Shown here piece after piece: positions 1-8,457 of a stretch of 64,000 bases of DNA; the first letter of the stretch is position 1; each line of letters starts with the position of its first letter. The stretch covers positions 744,001 to 808,000 of the forward strand of contig NZ_JAPKNJ010000001.1 in assembly GCF_026343945.1 (NCBI RefSeq). Reading direction: 5' to 3'. A program made the translations under genes and the position numbers. The notes below the pieces were generated by a model, which saw only the letters and a program-made list of their open reading frames with translations, searched no databases and was not told where the DNA came from. The stretch is from Kaistia algarum. Its GTDB lineage: Bacteria > Pseudomonadota > Alphaproteobacteria > Rhizobiales > Kaistiaceae.

Positions 1-1173
1 GATGACGGCGACGCGGCGAAGCACTATGAGCCGCCCAAGCTGCGCCGCTTCGATCGGCGCCGGCTCTTTGCCTATGCCTCGCGCGAATGGCTGGAGATCG
101 TGCGCGATCCGGCGCGGCTCATCTTTGCCTTTGTCGGTCCGCTGCTGCTGCTCCTGACCTTCGGCTTCGGCATTTCCTTCGACGTCGAGCATCTGCGCTT
201 CGCCGCTTTCGACCAGGACCAGAGTGCCGAGAGCCGCCAATTGCTGGAGAGCTTCCAGGGCTCGCGCTATTTCGACGAGCAGACGCCGATCACAGCGCCG
301 GACCAGATCGACCAGCGGCTCAAGAGCGGCGACATCAACATCGCCGTAGAGATCCCTCCGGATTTCGGCCGCGACCTGCTGCGCGCGCGTCAGCCTGAAG
401 TCGCGGTCTGGCTCGACGGCGCCATGCCATTCCGTGCCGAGACGACGCGCGGCTACGTCTCTGGCCTCGCACAGAGCTACCTCACGGACCAGATCGAGCG
501 GCGTACAGGCAGCGCCACATCGCTCTATCCGATCCAGATCGAGACGCGATTTCGCTATAATCAGGCCTTCAAGAGCACCAATGCCATCGTGCCGAGCGTC
601 ATCGTGCTGGTGCTCGTCCTCATTCCCGCGATCATGACCGCGATCGGCATCGTCAAGGAGAAGGAAAGCGGCTCGATCAGCAATTTCCGGTCGACGCCGG
701 TAACCAAGATCGAATTCCTTGTCGGCAAGCAACTGCCCTATGTCGGCATCGCCTTCGTGAATTTCCTGATGCTGGTGCTCGTCGCCCGCTTCCTGTTCGA
801 CGTACCGGTCAAGGGATCGTTCGCGATGCTGGCGGCGGCGACGCTCGCCTATGTGCTGGCGACGACCGGCTTCGGTCTCTTCGTCTCCAGCTTCGTTCGC
901 AGCCAGGTCGCGGCGATCTTCGCCACCGCGATCATCGCGATTATACCTGCGGTCAATTTCTCCGGCCTGCTGGTTCCGGTCTCGTCGCTGTCGGGCAGCG
1001 GCCGGCTCATCGGCCTCGCCTTTCCGGCCGCCTGGTACCAGCCGATCAGCGTTGGCGCCTTCGCCAAGGGTCTCGGCCTCGCCGAACTCTGGCCCAATCT
1101 TCTCGTGCTCGTCGGCTTCGGCCTCTTCTTCATCGGCGCCTCGGTCGTGGCGCTGCGCAAGCAGGGGGCCTGA
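1..1173 (+). CDS. RbbA-like ABC transporter fusion, C-terminal permease part (5' truncated by window)
   Basis: The frame is open from the first base of the window, so the start lies outside; the GTG at 100 is internal. The visible 390 residues are the ABC-2 membrane half of a fusion protein: an amphipathic linker ending in an EWLEIVRDP-type segment, a first transmembrane helix (about residues 44-60), a large extracytoplasmic loop, then five or six helices ending in a basic tail. This arrangement, with a YhhJ-like permease starting 4 bases after the stop, is that of RbbA (YhiH), where two ATPase domains precede the membrane domain. RbbA is reported to associate with ribosomes in E. coli; whether this homologue does so cannot be seen. 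It could also be the permease of an ordinary multidrug ABC-2 exporter. No ATPase motif is inside the window, so the fusion is inferred from gene order and length. Confidence 0.75.
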   Translation, partial: DDGDAAKHYEPPKLRRFDRRRLFAYASREWLEIVRDPARLIFAFVGPLLLLLTFGFGISFDVEHLRFAAFDQDQSAESRQLLESFQGSRYFDEQTPITAPDQIDQRLKSGDINIAVEIPPDFGRDLLRARQPEVAVWLDGAMPFRAETTRGYVSGLAQSYLTDQIERRTGSATSLYPIQIETRFRYNQAFKSTNAIVPSVIVLVLVLIPAIMTAIGIVKEKESGSISNFRSTPVTKIEFLVGKQLPYVGIAFVNFLMLVLVARFLFDVPVKGSFAMLAAATLAYVLATTGFGLFVSSFVRSQVAAIFATAIIAIIPAVNFSGLLVPVSSLSGSGRLIGLAFPAAWYQPISVGAFAKGLGLAELWPNLLVLVGFGLFFIGASVVALRKQGA

Positions 1174-1176
1174 GCC

Positions 1177-2319
1177 ATGGCCAGCCGCTCCATGAAGAGC
1201 CTTTCGGCCCGCATCGCGCGTATCTTCCGGCTCGGCGTCAAGGAACTCTACAGCCTGAAGGCCGACCCGGTCCTCCTGTTCCTCATCGTCTATGCCTTCA
1301 GCTTCGCCATCTATGCCGTATCGACCGGCGCCAAGATGGAGGTCGAGAACGCCGCCGTCGCCATGGTCGACGAAGATCGGTCACTGCTGTCGACACGGCT
1401 GCGCGACGCGATCCTCGCGCCCTATTTCAAGGAGCCGGTACTGATCGATGCCGATGCGATCGATGGGATGATGGACAGCGGCAAATATGTCTTCGTCATC
1501 GAGATCCCGCCGAACTTCGAGACGGACGCGATCGCCGGCAAGAAGCCGTCGCTGCAGATCAATATCGACGCGACCGCCATGTCGCAGGCCGGTAACGGTG
1601 CTTCCTACCTGCAATCGATCCTACTTCAGGAGGCGGTAACCGCGCTCAAGACGAGCGCCAGCCAGCCGATCGACCTCGTCGTCCGGGCGAAATTCAACCC
1701 CAATCTGGTCTCGGCCTGGTTCACCGCGCTGATGCAGGTCATCAACAATGTGACGATGCTGGCGGTGATCCTGACCGGCGCGGCGCTGATCCGCGAACGC
1801 GAACATGGCACGATCGAGCATCTTCTGGTCATGCCGGTGACGCCGGTCGAGATCATGCTGGCGAAGATCTGGGCCAATGGCCTCGTCATCATCGTGGCCG
1901 CGACCATTTCGCTGGTCGCGGTCGTCGAGCGGCTGCTTGGCGTTCCCGTGGCGGGCTCGCTGCCGCTCTTTCTCGCAGCCTCGACGATCTATCTGTTCTC
2001 CGTGACCTCGCTTGGCATTCTGATCGCCACGGCCTCGACGTCGATGGCGCAGTTCGGGCTCATCGTCATGCCAGTTCTGATCGTGATGGAGCTGCTATCG
2101 GGCAGCACGACACCGATGGAGAGCATGCCAGGCTGGTTGCAGACCATCATGCAGGCGGCTCCCTCGCCGCATTTCGTGTCGCTGTCGCAGGCGATCCTCT
2201 ATCGCGGTGCCGGGCTCGACATCGTCTGGCCACAGATAGTCGCGCTCGTGCTCATCGGCGCCGTCTATTTCGCCCTGGCGACGCTGCGCTTCCGCAAGGC
2301 ATTGCTGAGCGCCGGATAG
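1177..2319 (+). CDS. ABC-2 type transporter permease, YhhJ-like
   Basis: A 380-residue inner-membrane protein with one N-terminal helix (about residues 30-48), a periplasmic domain of about 120 residues, and a block of five to six helices in the C-terminal half. The cytoplasmic ALIREREHGTIEHLLVMP motif is typical of ABC-2 permeases. It starts 4 bases after the preceding permease-containing gene and surely forms one transporter with it. In enterobacteria the order is HlyD-like yhiI, rbbA, yhhJ; the HlyD partner would be upstream of the window. Substrate unknown. The ATG at 1177 was taken because it directly follows the upstream stop. Confidence 0.85.
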   Translation: MASRSMKSLSARIARIFRLGVKELYSLKADPVLLFLIVYAFSFAIYAVSTGAKMEVENAAVAMVDEDRSLLSTRLRDAILAPYFKEPVLIDADAIDGMMDSGKYVFVIEIPPNFETDAIAGKKPSLQINIDATAMSQAGNGASYLQSILLQEAVTALKTSASQPIDLVVRAKFNPNLVSAWFTALMQVINNVTMLAVILTGAALIREREHGTIEHLLVMPVTPVEIMLAKIWANGLVIIVAATISLVAVVERLLGVPVAGSLPLFLAASTIYLFSVTSLGILIATASTSMAQFGLIVMPVLIVMELLSGSTTPMESMPGWLQTIMQAAPSPHFVSLSQAILYRGAGLDIVWPQIVALVLIGAVYFALATLRFRKALLSAG

Positions 2320-2334
2320 ACGATCGCCTCGCCG

Positions 2335-3006
2335 CTATGACTGCGGCCCGCCGCGCGAAGCCGGCGGCCCGAACCAGGCCAACGCCGCAACGACCGTCTC
2401 GTCGCCGACCTGCGAGAAGTCGTCGTAGAAACAGCCGATCGCACCGAACGGGCTTGGCGTCATCAGGCAGACCATGTCGTCGACCTCGCGACGGAGTTCG
2501 GCGATCATGTCCGGGGCTCCGACAGGGACGGCGAGCACCAGACGGGCAGGCTTCATCCGCCTCAACGCCGTGAGCGCCGCGCGGACCGTAGCTCCCGTTG
2601 CGATGCCATCATCGACAAGGATCACGGTGCGACCGGCAATCGGCGCATGAGCGCGTTCCCCGACATAGAGCCTTCGGCGACGGCCCAGTTCGGCGATCTC
2701 GCGCGCGGCGACTTCGTCGAACGCGGCCTGCGAGACATGAGCCGCGCGGATCGCGGCCTCGTTGCGGACGAGGATCGGCACTGGCGCGTCGGCGACGGCG
2801 CCCATCGCGAACTCCGGTTCCGACGGAAAACCGATCTTGCGCACCAGCAGCAGGTCGAGCTCCGCGCCCAGCGACGCCGCGATCTCCGCCGCGACCGGCA
2901 CGCCGCCTCGTGGCAGGGCGAGGACCAGCGCGTCGCTGCCGGCGTAGGAGGTGAGCGCCGCGGCGAGGCGCCGGCCGGCATCCTGACGGTCATGGAAGCG
3001 TTGCAT
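2335..3006 (-). CDS. Phosphoribosyltransferase domain protein
   Basis: A 223-residue soluble protein of the PRTase fold. The PRPP-binding loop is clear at about residues 128-138 (VILVDDGIATGAT), and the N-terminal half carries the ALPRGGVPVA motif of the stand-alone phosphoribosyltransferase family often found next to alpha/beta hydrolases or stress genes. The start at 3006 is preferred over a longer frame because AGGTGAGGAG lies just upstream of this ATG. It is 34 bases downstream of the NAD synthase gene on the same strand and probably cotranscribed. The acceptor base is unknown; proximity to NAD synthase suggests nucleotide or NAD salvage, which is only inference. Confidence 0.8.
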   Translation of the reverse strand: MQRFHDRQDAGRRLAAALTSYAGSDALVLALPRGGVPVAAEIAASLGAELDLLLVRKIGFPSEPEFAMGAVADAPVPILVRNEAAIRAAHVSQAAFDEVAAREIAELGRRRRLYVGERAHAPIAGRTVILVDDGIATGATVRAALTALRRMKPARLVLAVPVGAPDMIAELRREVDDMVCLMTPSPFGAIGCFYDDFSQVGDETVVAALAWFGPPASRGGPQS

Positions 3007-3040
3007 CTCCTCACCTCCCCGGCCCGCTCGTCGCGGGCCG

Positions 3041-5086
3041 TCACGCCTCCGGCACGTTGGCCTCCAGCTCCCTGAGCCAGACATCGGCGACGGCGTCTGA
3101 AGGCGCTCGCCAGTCGCCCCGAGGAGACAGCGACCCGCCGGACGAGATCTTTGGCCCGTTCGGCAGCGTCGAGCGCTTGAACTGATTGGCGAAGAAGCGC
3201 CTCAGGAACAGCTTCAGCCAATGGCGGATCTCGGCCAGCGAATAAGCGCGCTTGTCATCCGCCGGCAGATCGGCCGGCCAGCTGCCGGCCGACGCATCCT
3301 GCCAGGCGTGGTGGGCGAGGAAAGCGATCTTAGACGGGCGAAAGCCGTAGCGGGTCAAATAGTAAAGGTTGAAATCTTGCAGCGCGTAGGGTCCGACGAT
3401 CTGCTGCGTCGACTGGATGGTCTGCCCGGCGGCGGTCGGCACCAGTTCCGGCGAGATCTCGGTGGCAAGGATAGCGTAGAGCACGTCGGCCGTCGCCGGA
3501 TCGACATCGCCCGAGGCGGCGACGAAGCGAATCAGATGCTGGATCAGCGTCTTCGAGACCGAGGCGTTGACGTTGTAGTGCGACATGTGATCGCCGACGC
3601 CATAGGTGCACCAGCCAAGGCCGAGCTCGGACAGATCGCCGGTGCCGACGACGAGGCCGCGATTCTGGTTGGCGAGGCGGAAGAGATAATCGGTCCTCAA
3701 GCCCGCCTGCACATTCTCGAAGGTGACGTCATAGACCGGCTCGCCGTTCGAGAACGGGTGACCGAGATCGGTCAGCATCTGCCGCGCCGCCGGGCGGATG
3801 TCGATCTCCTCGGCCGTGACGCCGAGGGCGCGCATCAGCGACCAAGCATTCGACTTGGTCTCATCCGACGTCGCGAAGCCCGGCATCGTATAGGCAAGGA
3901 CGTGGCTCGCATCATGGCCGAGCCGCTCCATGGCCCGGACGGCGACCATCAGCGCCTGCGTCGAATCGAGGCCACCCGAGACACCGATCACGGCCTTGTC
4001 GATTCCGGTCGATTCCAGCCGCTTGGCGAGGCCCTGGACCTGAATGTTGTAGGCCTCATAGCAATCGTCGCGCAGGCGGGAAGGATCGGACGGGACATAG
4101 GGAAAACGCTCGATCGCCCGCTCCAGCGCCACCGGCTCAGCCGGCGCCCTGAACGGAAATGCCACGAAGCGGAAGGGCGGCGCTCGCCCGAGCTCCTCGC
4201 GCACGCTGTCGCCATAGGTGTTGAGCCGCATCCGCTCCTGCCGCAGCCGGCCGAGATCGATATCGGCCGTTGCCTGCGTGGCGTTACGCGGAAACCGTTC
4301 GCTCTCGGCGAGGAGCACGCCGTTCTCGAACACTGCCGCCTGGCCATCCCAGGCGAGATCGGTCGTCGATTCCCCCGGACCCGCTGCCGAATAGGCATAG
4401 GCCGCCACCGTGCGCATGGACTGGCTGGCGCAGAGCAGGCGCCGCGCATCCGCCTTGCCGATGGTGATGTTGCTGGCCGAGAGATTGAGCAGCACCTCGG
4501 CCCCGGCCAGCGCGGCGCGCGTCGAGGGCGGCAGGGGAACCCAGACGTCCTCGCAGATCTCCATGTGGAAGGTGAAGGTCACCTCACCCTCGGCTCGGAA
4601 CAGCAGGTCTATGCCGAAGGGAACCTTGTTGCCGGCAACGGAAATCTCGCGGCCAACGACACCGGTTCCCGGCGTGAAATGGCGCCGCTCGTAGAACTCG
4701 CGATAATTCGGCGGATAGGCCTTCGGCACGACGCCGAGGATACGGCCGCGATGGATGGCGACGGCCGTATTGTAGAGGCGGCCCCCGTCACGGAGCGGAG
4801 CACCGACGACGAGGACGGGAAAGAGGTCCTTCGAAGCCTCGGCAAGACGCGCCAGCCCCGCTTCGACGGCCTCCAGCAGCGCGTCCTGGAGCACGAGATC
4901 GTCGATCGAATAGGACGAGATGCCCAGTTCCGGGAACAGCATCACCGCCGTGCGCGACGCGTCGCCCGCCGCCGCTATGCGCAGCGTCTCGGCGACGGCG
5001 AAATCGGGATCGGCGACGGTGGCGCGCGGAACGCAGGCAGCGATCCGCAGGAAGTCGTGGCTGTAGAGGGAGGAGAAATGCTTCAT
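3041..5086 (-). CDS. nadE: Glutamine-dependent NAD(+) synthase
   Basis: Converts nicotinate adenine dinucleotide to NAD with ATP and glutamine, the last step of NAD synthesis. The 681-residue length is that of the long two-domain form. The N-terminal nitrilase-type glutaminase domain shows the Glu-Lys-Cys triad: E53 in FPELGIS, K122 in VVPKAYPP and C178 in EICEDVW. The C-terminal synthetase domain has the ATP pyrophosphatase loop SGGLDST at residues 370-376 and a [12 protein letters not shown] segment. It lies between a universal stress protein (102 bases upstream) and a phosphoribosyltransferase (34 bases downstream), all on the minus strand, so stress-related expression of NAD synthesis is possible. 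Confidence 0.95.
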   Translation of the reverse strand: MKHFSSLYSHDFLRIAACVPRATVADPDFAVAETLRIAAAGDASRTAVMLFPELGISSYSIDDLVLQDALLEAVEAGLARLAEASKDLFPVLVVGAPLRDGGRLYNTAVAIHRGRILGVVPKAYPPNYREFYERRHFTPGTGVVGREISVAGNKVPFGIDLLFRAEGEVTFTFHMEICEDVWVPLPPSTRAALAGAEVLLNLSASNITIGKADARRLLCASQSMRTVAAYAYSAAGPGESTTDLAWDGQAAVFENGVLLAESERFPRNATQATADIDLGRLRQERMRLNTYGDSVREELGRAPPFRFVAFPFRAPAEPVALERAIERFPYVPSDPSRLRDDCYEAYNIQVQGLAKRLESTGIDKAVIGVSGGLDSTQALMVAVRAMERLGHDASHVLAYTMPGFATSDETKSNAWSLMRALGVTAEEIDIRPAARQMLTDLGHPFSNGEPVYDVTFENVQAGLRTDYLFRLANQNRGLVVGTGDLSELGLGWCTYGVGDHMSHYNVNASVSKTLIQHLIRFVAASGDVDPATADVLYAILATEISPELVPTAAGQTIQSTQQIVGPYALQDFNLYYLTRYGFRPSKIAFLAHHAWQDASAGSWPADLPADDKRAYSLAEIRHWLKLFLRRFFANQFKRSTLPNGPKISSGGSLSPRGDWRAPSDAVADVWLRELEANVPEA

Positions 5087-5188
5087 TGCGGCCGCGTCTT
5101 AGGATGGCAGATCCGCGATGGCAGCAAGCCGTCGCGACGGCGCACCATAGCGCGCCGACCCGCCCCTGTCCCGGCCGGAAAGTCCCGT

Positions 5189-5626
5189 TCAGCGATAGAC
5201 GAGAACGGGAATCGCCGAATGCGTCAGGACCTTCTGCGTCTCGCTGCCGATGACGAGCGCCGCGACGCCGCGCCGTCCATGCGAGGCCATGGCGACGAGG
5301 TCACAGCCACGCTCGACCGCCGCATCGATAATGGCGCGATAGGGCTCGTCCGTTTCCACCTGCACCCTGCCGACGGCGACACCGGCGGCCTCGGCCGCGG
5401 CCACGGCGCTGTCCAGATATCCACCGGCCGATTCTTTCGAAATACGCTCATACTCTTCCCGCGTATAGGCGAGCTGGTTGGCGTTGTCGGTCCAGATGTG
5501 GAAAGGCTCGACCGCGGTCAGGAACGTGATCCTGGCGCCGAGAGACTTGGCGAGCGCCACGGACTTCTCGATCGCCATGCCCGAGAGCGGCGATCCGTCT
5601 GTCGGCACGAGTATATGATGGAACAT
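5189..5626 (-). CDS. Universal stress protein (UspA family, ATP-binding type)
   Basis: A 145-residue single-domain Usp. The N-terminus FHHILVPTDGS and the C-terminal nucleotide-binding pattern G-2X-G-9X-[ST] (HGRRGVAALVIGSET) place it in the ATP-binding UspFG/MJ0577-like class. The start at 5626 has an excellent ribosome site (GGGAGGAG, 4 bases before the ATG); a longer frame upstream is non-coding. A perfect FNR/FixK/Anr-type box lies 59 bases upstream, so expression under low oxygen is likely. Several Usp genes in other proteobacteria are known to be under Anr/FixK control. Confidence 0.92.
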   Translation of the reverse strand: MFHHILVPTDGSPLSGMAIEKSVALAKSLGARITFLTAVEPFHIWTDNANQLAYTREEYERISKESAGGYLDSAVAAAEAAGVAVGRVQVETDEPYRAIIDAAVERGCDLVAMASHGRRGVAALVIGSETQKVLTHSAIPVLVYR

Positions 5627-5678
5627 GCTTCTCCTCCCAGATGTCAGCACAAGGATAAGACGACGACCACGCGGAGCG

Positions 5679-5692
5679 TTGATCGAGATCAA
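5679..5692 (-). promoter_or_regulatory. FNR/FixK/Anr-type operator
   Basis: The sequence TTGATCGAGATCAA is a perfect TTGAT-N4-ATCAA palindrome, the consensus for FNR, Anr and FixK. Reading toward the universal stress protein gene, a TATCCT hexamer (5657 to 5652) would put the transcription start near 5645, placing the box centre at about -40.5, the class II activator position. The target is therefore the universal stress protein and perhaps nadE behind it. The site also lies 148 bases upstream of the divergent BMP gene, a less usual distance. Confidence 0.75.
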
Positions 5693-5737
5693 GCCTTGAG
5701 CGGGCCGAGGCGGAAACGACCTGCCCACGCGCTGGGC

Positions 5738-5766
5738 TTGACAAGAAGCTGGGCAGATTGTCGAAA
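5738..5766 (+). promoter_or_regulatory. Candidate sigma-70 promoter for the BMP uptake operon
   Basis: A perfect TTGACA at 5738-5743 is followed 17 bases later by TCGAAA (3 of 6 matches to TATAAT). The spacing and the location 74 bases before the BMP gene start fit a housekeeping promoter; the -10 match is poor. Confidence 0.35.
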
Positions 5767-5839
5767 TTGACCGGTTAGACAAAAGCTCGGCGCGGCCGGG
5801 CACGACCGCTCAATGCGGCATCCAGAAGGGAACACCACC

Positions 5840-6820
5840 ATGGCCAATCGGATCTCCCGAAGGACCTTCCTGAAGGCTTCGGCCGCGGGAAGCCTCGTCC
5901 TCGCCGCGCCGCGGGCTTTCGCCGCCGAGAAGCTGAAGGTCGCCGGCATCCATGCTTCCCCGGTCGAGAATGCCTGGAATTCGCGCCTGCACGAGGCGCT
6001 GCTCGCCGCCGCCAAGGATGGCGTCATCGAATATACCTTCTCCGAAGGAGTCTCCGGGACCGATTATCCGCGCGCCATGCGCGAATATGCGGAAGCTGGC
6101 AACAAGCTGATCGTCGGCGAATCCTATGCCGTCGAGACCGAGGCGCGGCAGGTCGCGGCCGATTATCCCGGCACGGCCTTCCTTATGGGCTCGTCCGGCG
6201 GACCGGCCGGCGACAATTTCGGCACCTTCGGAACCTGGAACCACGAGGCGGCCTATCTCGCCGGCATGCTGGCGGCGCCGATGTCGAAGAGCGGAACCTT
6301 CGGCGCGGTCGGCGCCATCCCGATCCCCGAGGTCAACATCCTGATCAACGCCTTCCGGGCCGGCGTCAAGGAAGTGCGGCCGGACGCGAAATTCCTGAAC
6401 GGCTTCATCGGCACGTTCTTCGATCCGCCCAAGGCGCGCGAGGCGGCGCTGGCACAGATCGACGCCGGCGCCGACATATTGTTCGGCGAGCGCATCGGCA
6501 CCGCCGACGCCGCGAAAGAGAAGGGCATCAAATCCGTCGGCTCACTGCTCGACTACACGCCGCGCTATCCCGACACCGTCTTCGCCAATGCCATGTGGTA
6601 TTTCCGGCCGATCCTCGACGCCGCGATCAAGGATACGCAGGCCGGCGCCAAGACGGGCAAGGACTACAGCCCGTTCTCGTTCATGAAGGAAGGCGGCAAC
6701 GACATCATCTTCACCGAGAGCATGGTCGTGGCCGATTCCGTTCCGGCCATGCAGGCCAAGCGCGAGGCGATCAAGGCGGGCACCTTCACGGTTCCAGTCG
6801 ATCCGGCCGAGCCGACCTGA
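5840..6820 (+). CDS. BMP family ABC transporter substrate-binding protein
   Basis: A 326-residue periplasmic binding protein of the BMP (PnrA/Med) family, which binds nucleosides, purines or sugars for type I ABC importers. The N-terminus SRRTFLKASAAGSL is a twin-arginine signal ending near AFA-AEK, so export is probably by Tat. The body has the BMP features: GIHASPVENAWN at the start, an FLMGSSGG stretch, and a C-terminal FTESMVVADS. The ATG at 5840 follows an AAGGGA ribosome site; a frame extending to 5813 has none. Downstream genes encode an amidase, ATPase and two permeases of the same importer. A strong inverted repeat follows the gene and may favour its expression over that of the membrane parts. 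Confidence 0.9.
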   Translation: MANRISRRTFLKASAAGSLVLAAPRAFAAEKLKVAGIHASPVENAWNSRLHEALLAAAKDGVIEYTFSEGVSGTDYPRAMREYAEAGNKLIVGESYAVETEARQVAADYPGTAFLMGSSGGPAGDNFGTFGTWNHEAAYLAGMLAAPMSKSGTFGAVGAIPIPEVNILINAFRAGVKEVRPDAKFLNGFIGTFFDPPKAREAALAQIDAGADILFGERIGTADAAKEKGIKSVGSLLDYTPRYPDTVFANAMWYFRPILDAAIKDTQAGAKTGKDYSPFSFMKEGGNDIIFTESMVVADSVPAMQAKREAIKAGTFTVPVDPAEPT

Positions 6821-6875
6821 GGCTTGGCGTCACAGACAAGAGGTTGACCGCCATCGGATTGTAGTCCCAGAACAC

Positions 6876-6983
6876 TGTCATTGCCGGGCTTGACCCGGCA
6901 ATCCAGACCTATTTTTTGGGGCTTGCTGAGTTGTCGACACACAGAGGATAGACTGGATTGCCGGGTCAAGCCCGGCAACGACA
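6876..6983. repeat. Inverted pair of palindromic extragenic repeats
   Basis: Two arms of about 33 bases (6876-6908 and 6951-6983) are reverse complements with one or two mismatches, separated by 42 bases. Each arm is itself a palindrome with TTGCCGGG and CCCGGCAA flanking a CTTGA or TCAAG loop. Elements of this type, recognisable by the spurious translation LDCRVKPGND, are scattered through Hyphomicrobiales genomes. Here it lies between the BMP binding protein and the amidase, where it can form either two small hairpins or one long one and act as attenuator or mRNA stabiliser. Confidence 0.8.
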
Positions 6984-7011
6984 GCTTTCTGGTTTGTCAG
7001 GAATTCGCGCC

Positions 7012-8457
7012 TTGAGAGACACCCTGGATCCCGCCGATGGCGCCACGCTGGCTGCCTCAATCCGCTCCGGTGCGACATCGGCCGTCGCCGCGCTCGAAGC
7101 GGCGCTCGACCGCGCCGAGGCCGCCAAGGCCTATGGCGCCATTTCTCATCTCGCCGCCGATCTCGGCCGCGCCCAGGCGGAGGCGATCGACAAAGGCATC
7201 AAGTCCCGGCCAAAGCTCTATGGGTTGAAGCCGTTTCCCGGCGTTCCCTTCCTCATGAAGGATCTCGGCGTCGCCGCGGCCGGTCTGCCCATCGTGCTGG
7301 CCTCGGCATCGGTGCCGAGCGTCCCGCCGGAGAAGGACGACGAACTTGCCCGCCGGTTCAAGGCCGGCGGATTGGTGCCGTTCGGCATCACCACCGTTCC
7401 CGAATTCGGCCTCGCGATTTGGAGCGAACCGGCGATCGGGCCGATCGCGCGCAATCCGCTGGACCCGACGCGGACGCCGGGCGGCTCTTCCGGCGGCGCG
7501 GGTGCGGCGGTCGCCTCCGGAATCGTGGCGCTGGCGCATGCCTCCGACGCGGGCGGCTCGACCCGCGTGCCGGCCGCCTGCTGCGGTCTCGTCGGCTTGA
7601 AGGCGACGCGCGGCGCCACACCGGGCGGTCCCGATTTCAGCAATCATATCGGCGGGATCGCCGCCGAACTTGTCGTCAGCCGCTCGCTGCGCGACACGGC
7701 CTTGGCGCTCGACCATTTCTCCGGCCATGCCGAAGGCTATTTCCCCGATCCCGATCTCGACGGCCCGGTCGCGCCCAGACTGGATGAGCCGGTCCAACCG
7801 CTTCGCATCGGACTTTGCCTCGACGTCATCGACGGCAAGGCGATCGAGCCGGCGCGGCGCGAAGCGGTCCAGCATGCCGCCGATGTCCTCGCCGCCGCCG
7901 GTCACAGCATCCTGCCGCTGGACCCGGCCCGGCTGGCGCCGCTGGTGAGGAACGCCTCGCTCGTCTTCGACGTCATCATCTCGACCAACCTCGCCCGCAA
8001 CATGCCGGACCTTGCCAAGGTCGAGCGGCTTTCGGCGGCCGTCGCACGGCGGGGGCTGGCGATGACCGCCCGCGACTATCAGCAGGCCGAAGTCGTCGCA
8101 GTGCGCACCGCCCACGCGCTGTGGCGGCTGTTCGACGAATTCGACGTCATCCTGACGCCGATGCTCTCCGGACCCCCGCTGAAGATCGGCGCCTATCCCT
8201 TCGACCATGACGATGTCGAACTGCAATGGCGGCGGATGAGCGATTTCGCGCCCTATGCCATGCTGGCCAACATCGCCGGTACGCCGGCCCTCAGCGTGCC
8301 GCATGGCCGGGACAGCGACGGCCTGCCCCTCCCCGTCCAGCTCATCGGGCCGATGGCCAGCGACGGCCTGCTGCTGCGCCTCGCCCGAATGCTGCAGCGC
8401 GCCGTACCCTGGTCGTTTGCGACGACGATCGCGGGGCTGCCGGACGATCGTCCGTGA
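7012..8457 (+). CDS. Amidase (amidase signature family)
   Basis: A 481-residue amidase signature enzyme that hydrolyses a C-N amide bond. The Ser-cisSer-Lys triad is visible: Lys in FLMKDLG (about residue 81), the first Ser in the GGSSGGAGAAVASG signature, and the nucleophile in DAGGSTRVPAA. No signal peptide is present, so it is cytoplasmic. The TTG at 7012, after CAGGAA, is preferred; the frame extends back into the palindromic repeat. It overlaps the ABC ATPase start by 4 bases, so the amide it cleaves is probably the compound imported by the adjacent BMP system. Substrate unknown; GatA is unlikely because no GatB/GatC is nearby. Confidence 0.88.
   Translation: MRDTLDPADGATLAASIRSGATSAVAALEAALDRAEAAKAYGAISHLAADLGRAQAEAIDKGIKSRPKLYGLKPFPGVPFLMKDLGVAAAGLPIVLASASVPSVPPEKDDELARRFKAGGLVPFGITTVPEFGLAIWSEPAIGPIARNPLDPTRTPGGSSGGAGAAVASGIVALAHASDAGGSTRVPAACCGLVGLKATRGATPGGPDFSNHIGGIAAELVVSRSLRDTALALDHFSGHAEGYFPDPDLDGPVAPRLDEPVQPLRIGLCLDVIDGKAIEPARREAVQHAADVLAAAGHSILPLDPARLAPLVRNASLVFDVIISTNLARNMPDLAKVERLSAAVARRGLAMTARDYQQAEVVAVRTAHALWRLFDEFDVILTPMLSGPPLKIGAYPFDHDDVELQWRRMSDFAPYAMLANIAGTPALSVPHGRDSDGLPLPVQLIGPMASDGLLLRLARMLQRAVPWSFATTIAGLPDDRP

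Noticed and set aside
3221..5770. 849-residue plus-strand frame opposite nadE and the universal stress gene
   Set aside because: It is a GC-bias shadow: Arg/Gly/His-rich, no domain, and antisense to two clearly identified genes.
7012..8457. Amidase as GatA subunit of the tRNA amidotransferase
   Set aside because: No GatB or GatC nearby and it is embedded in a transport operon.
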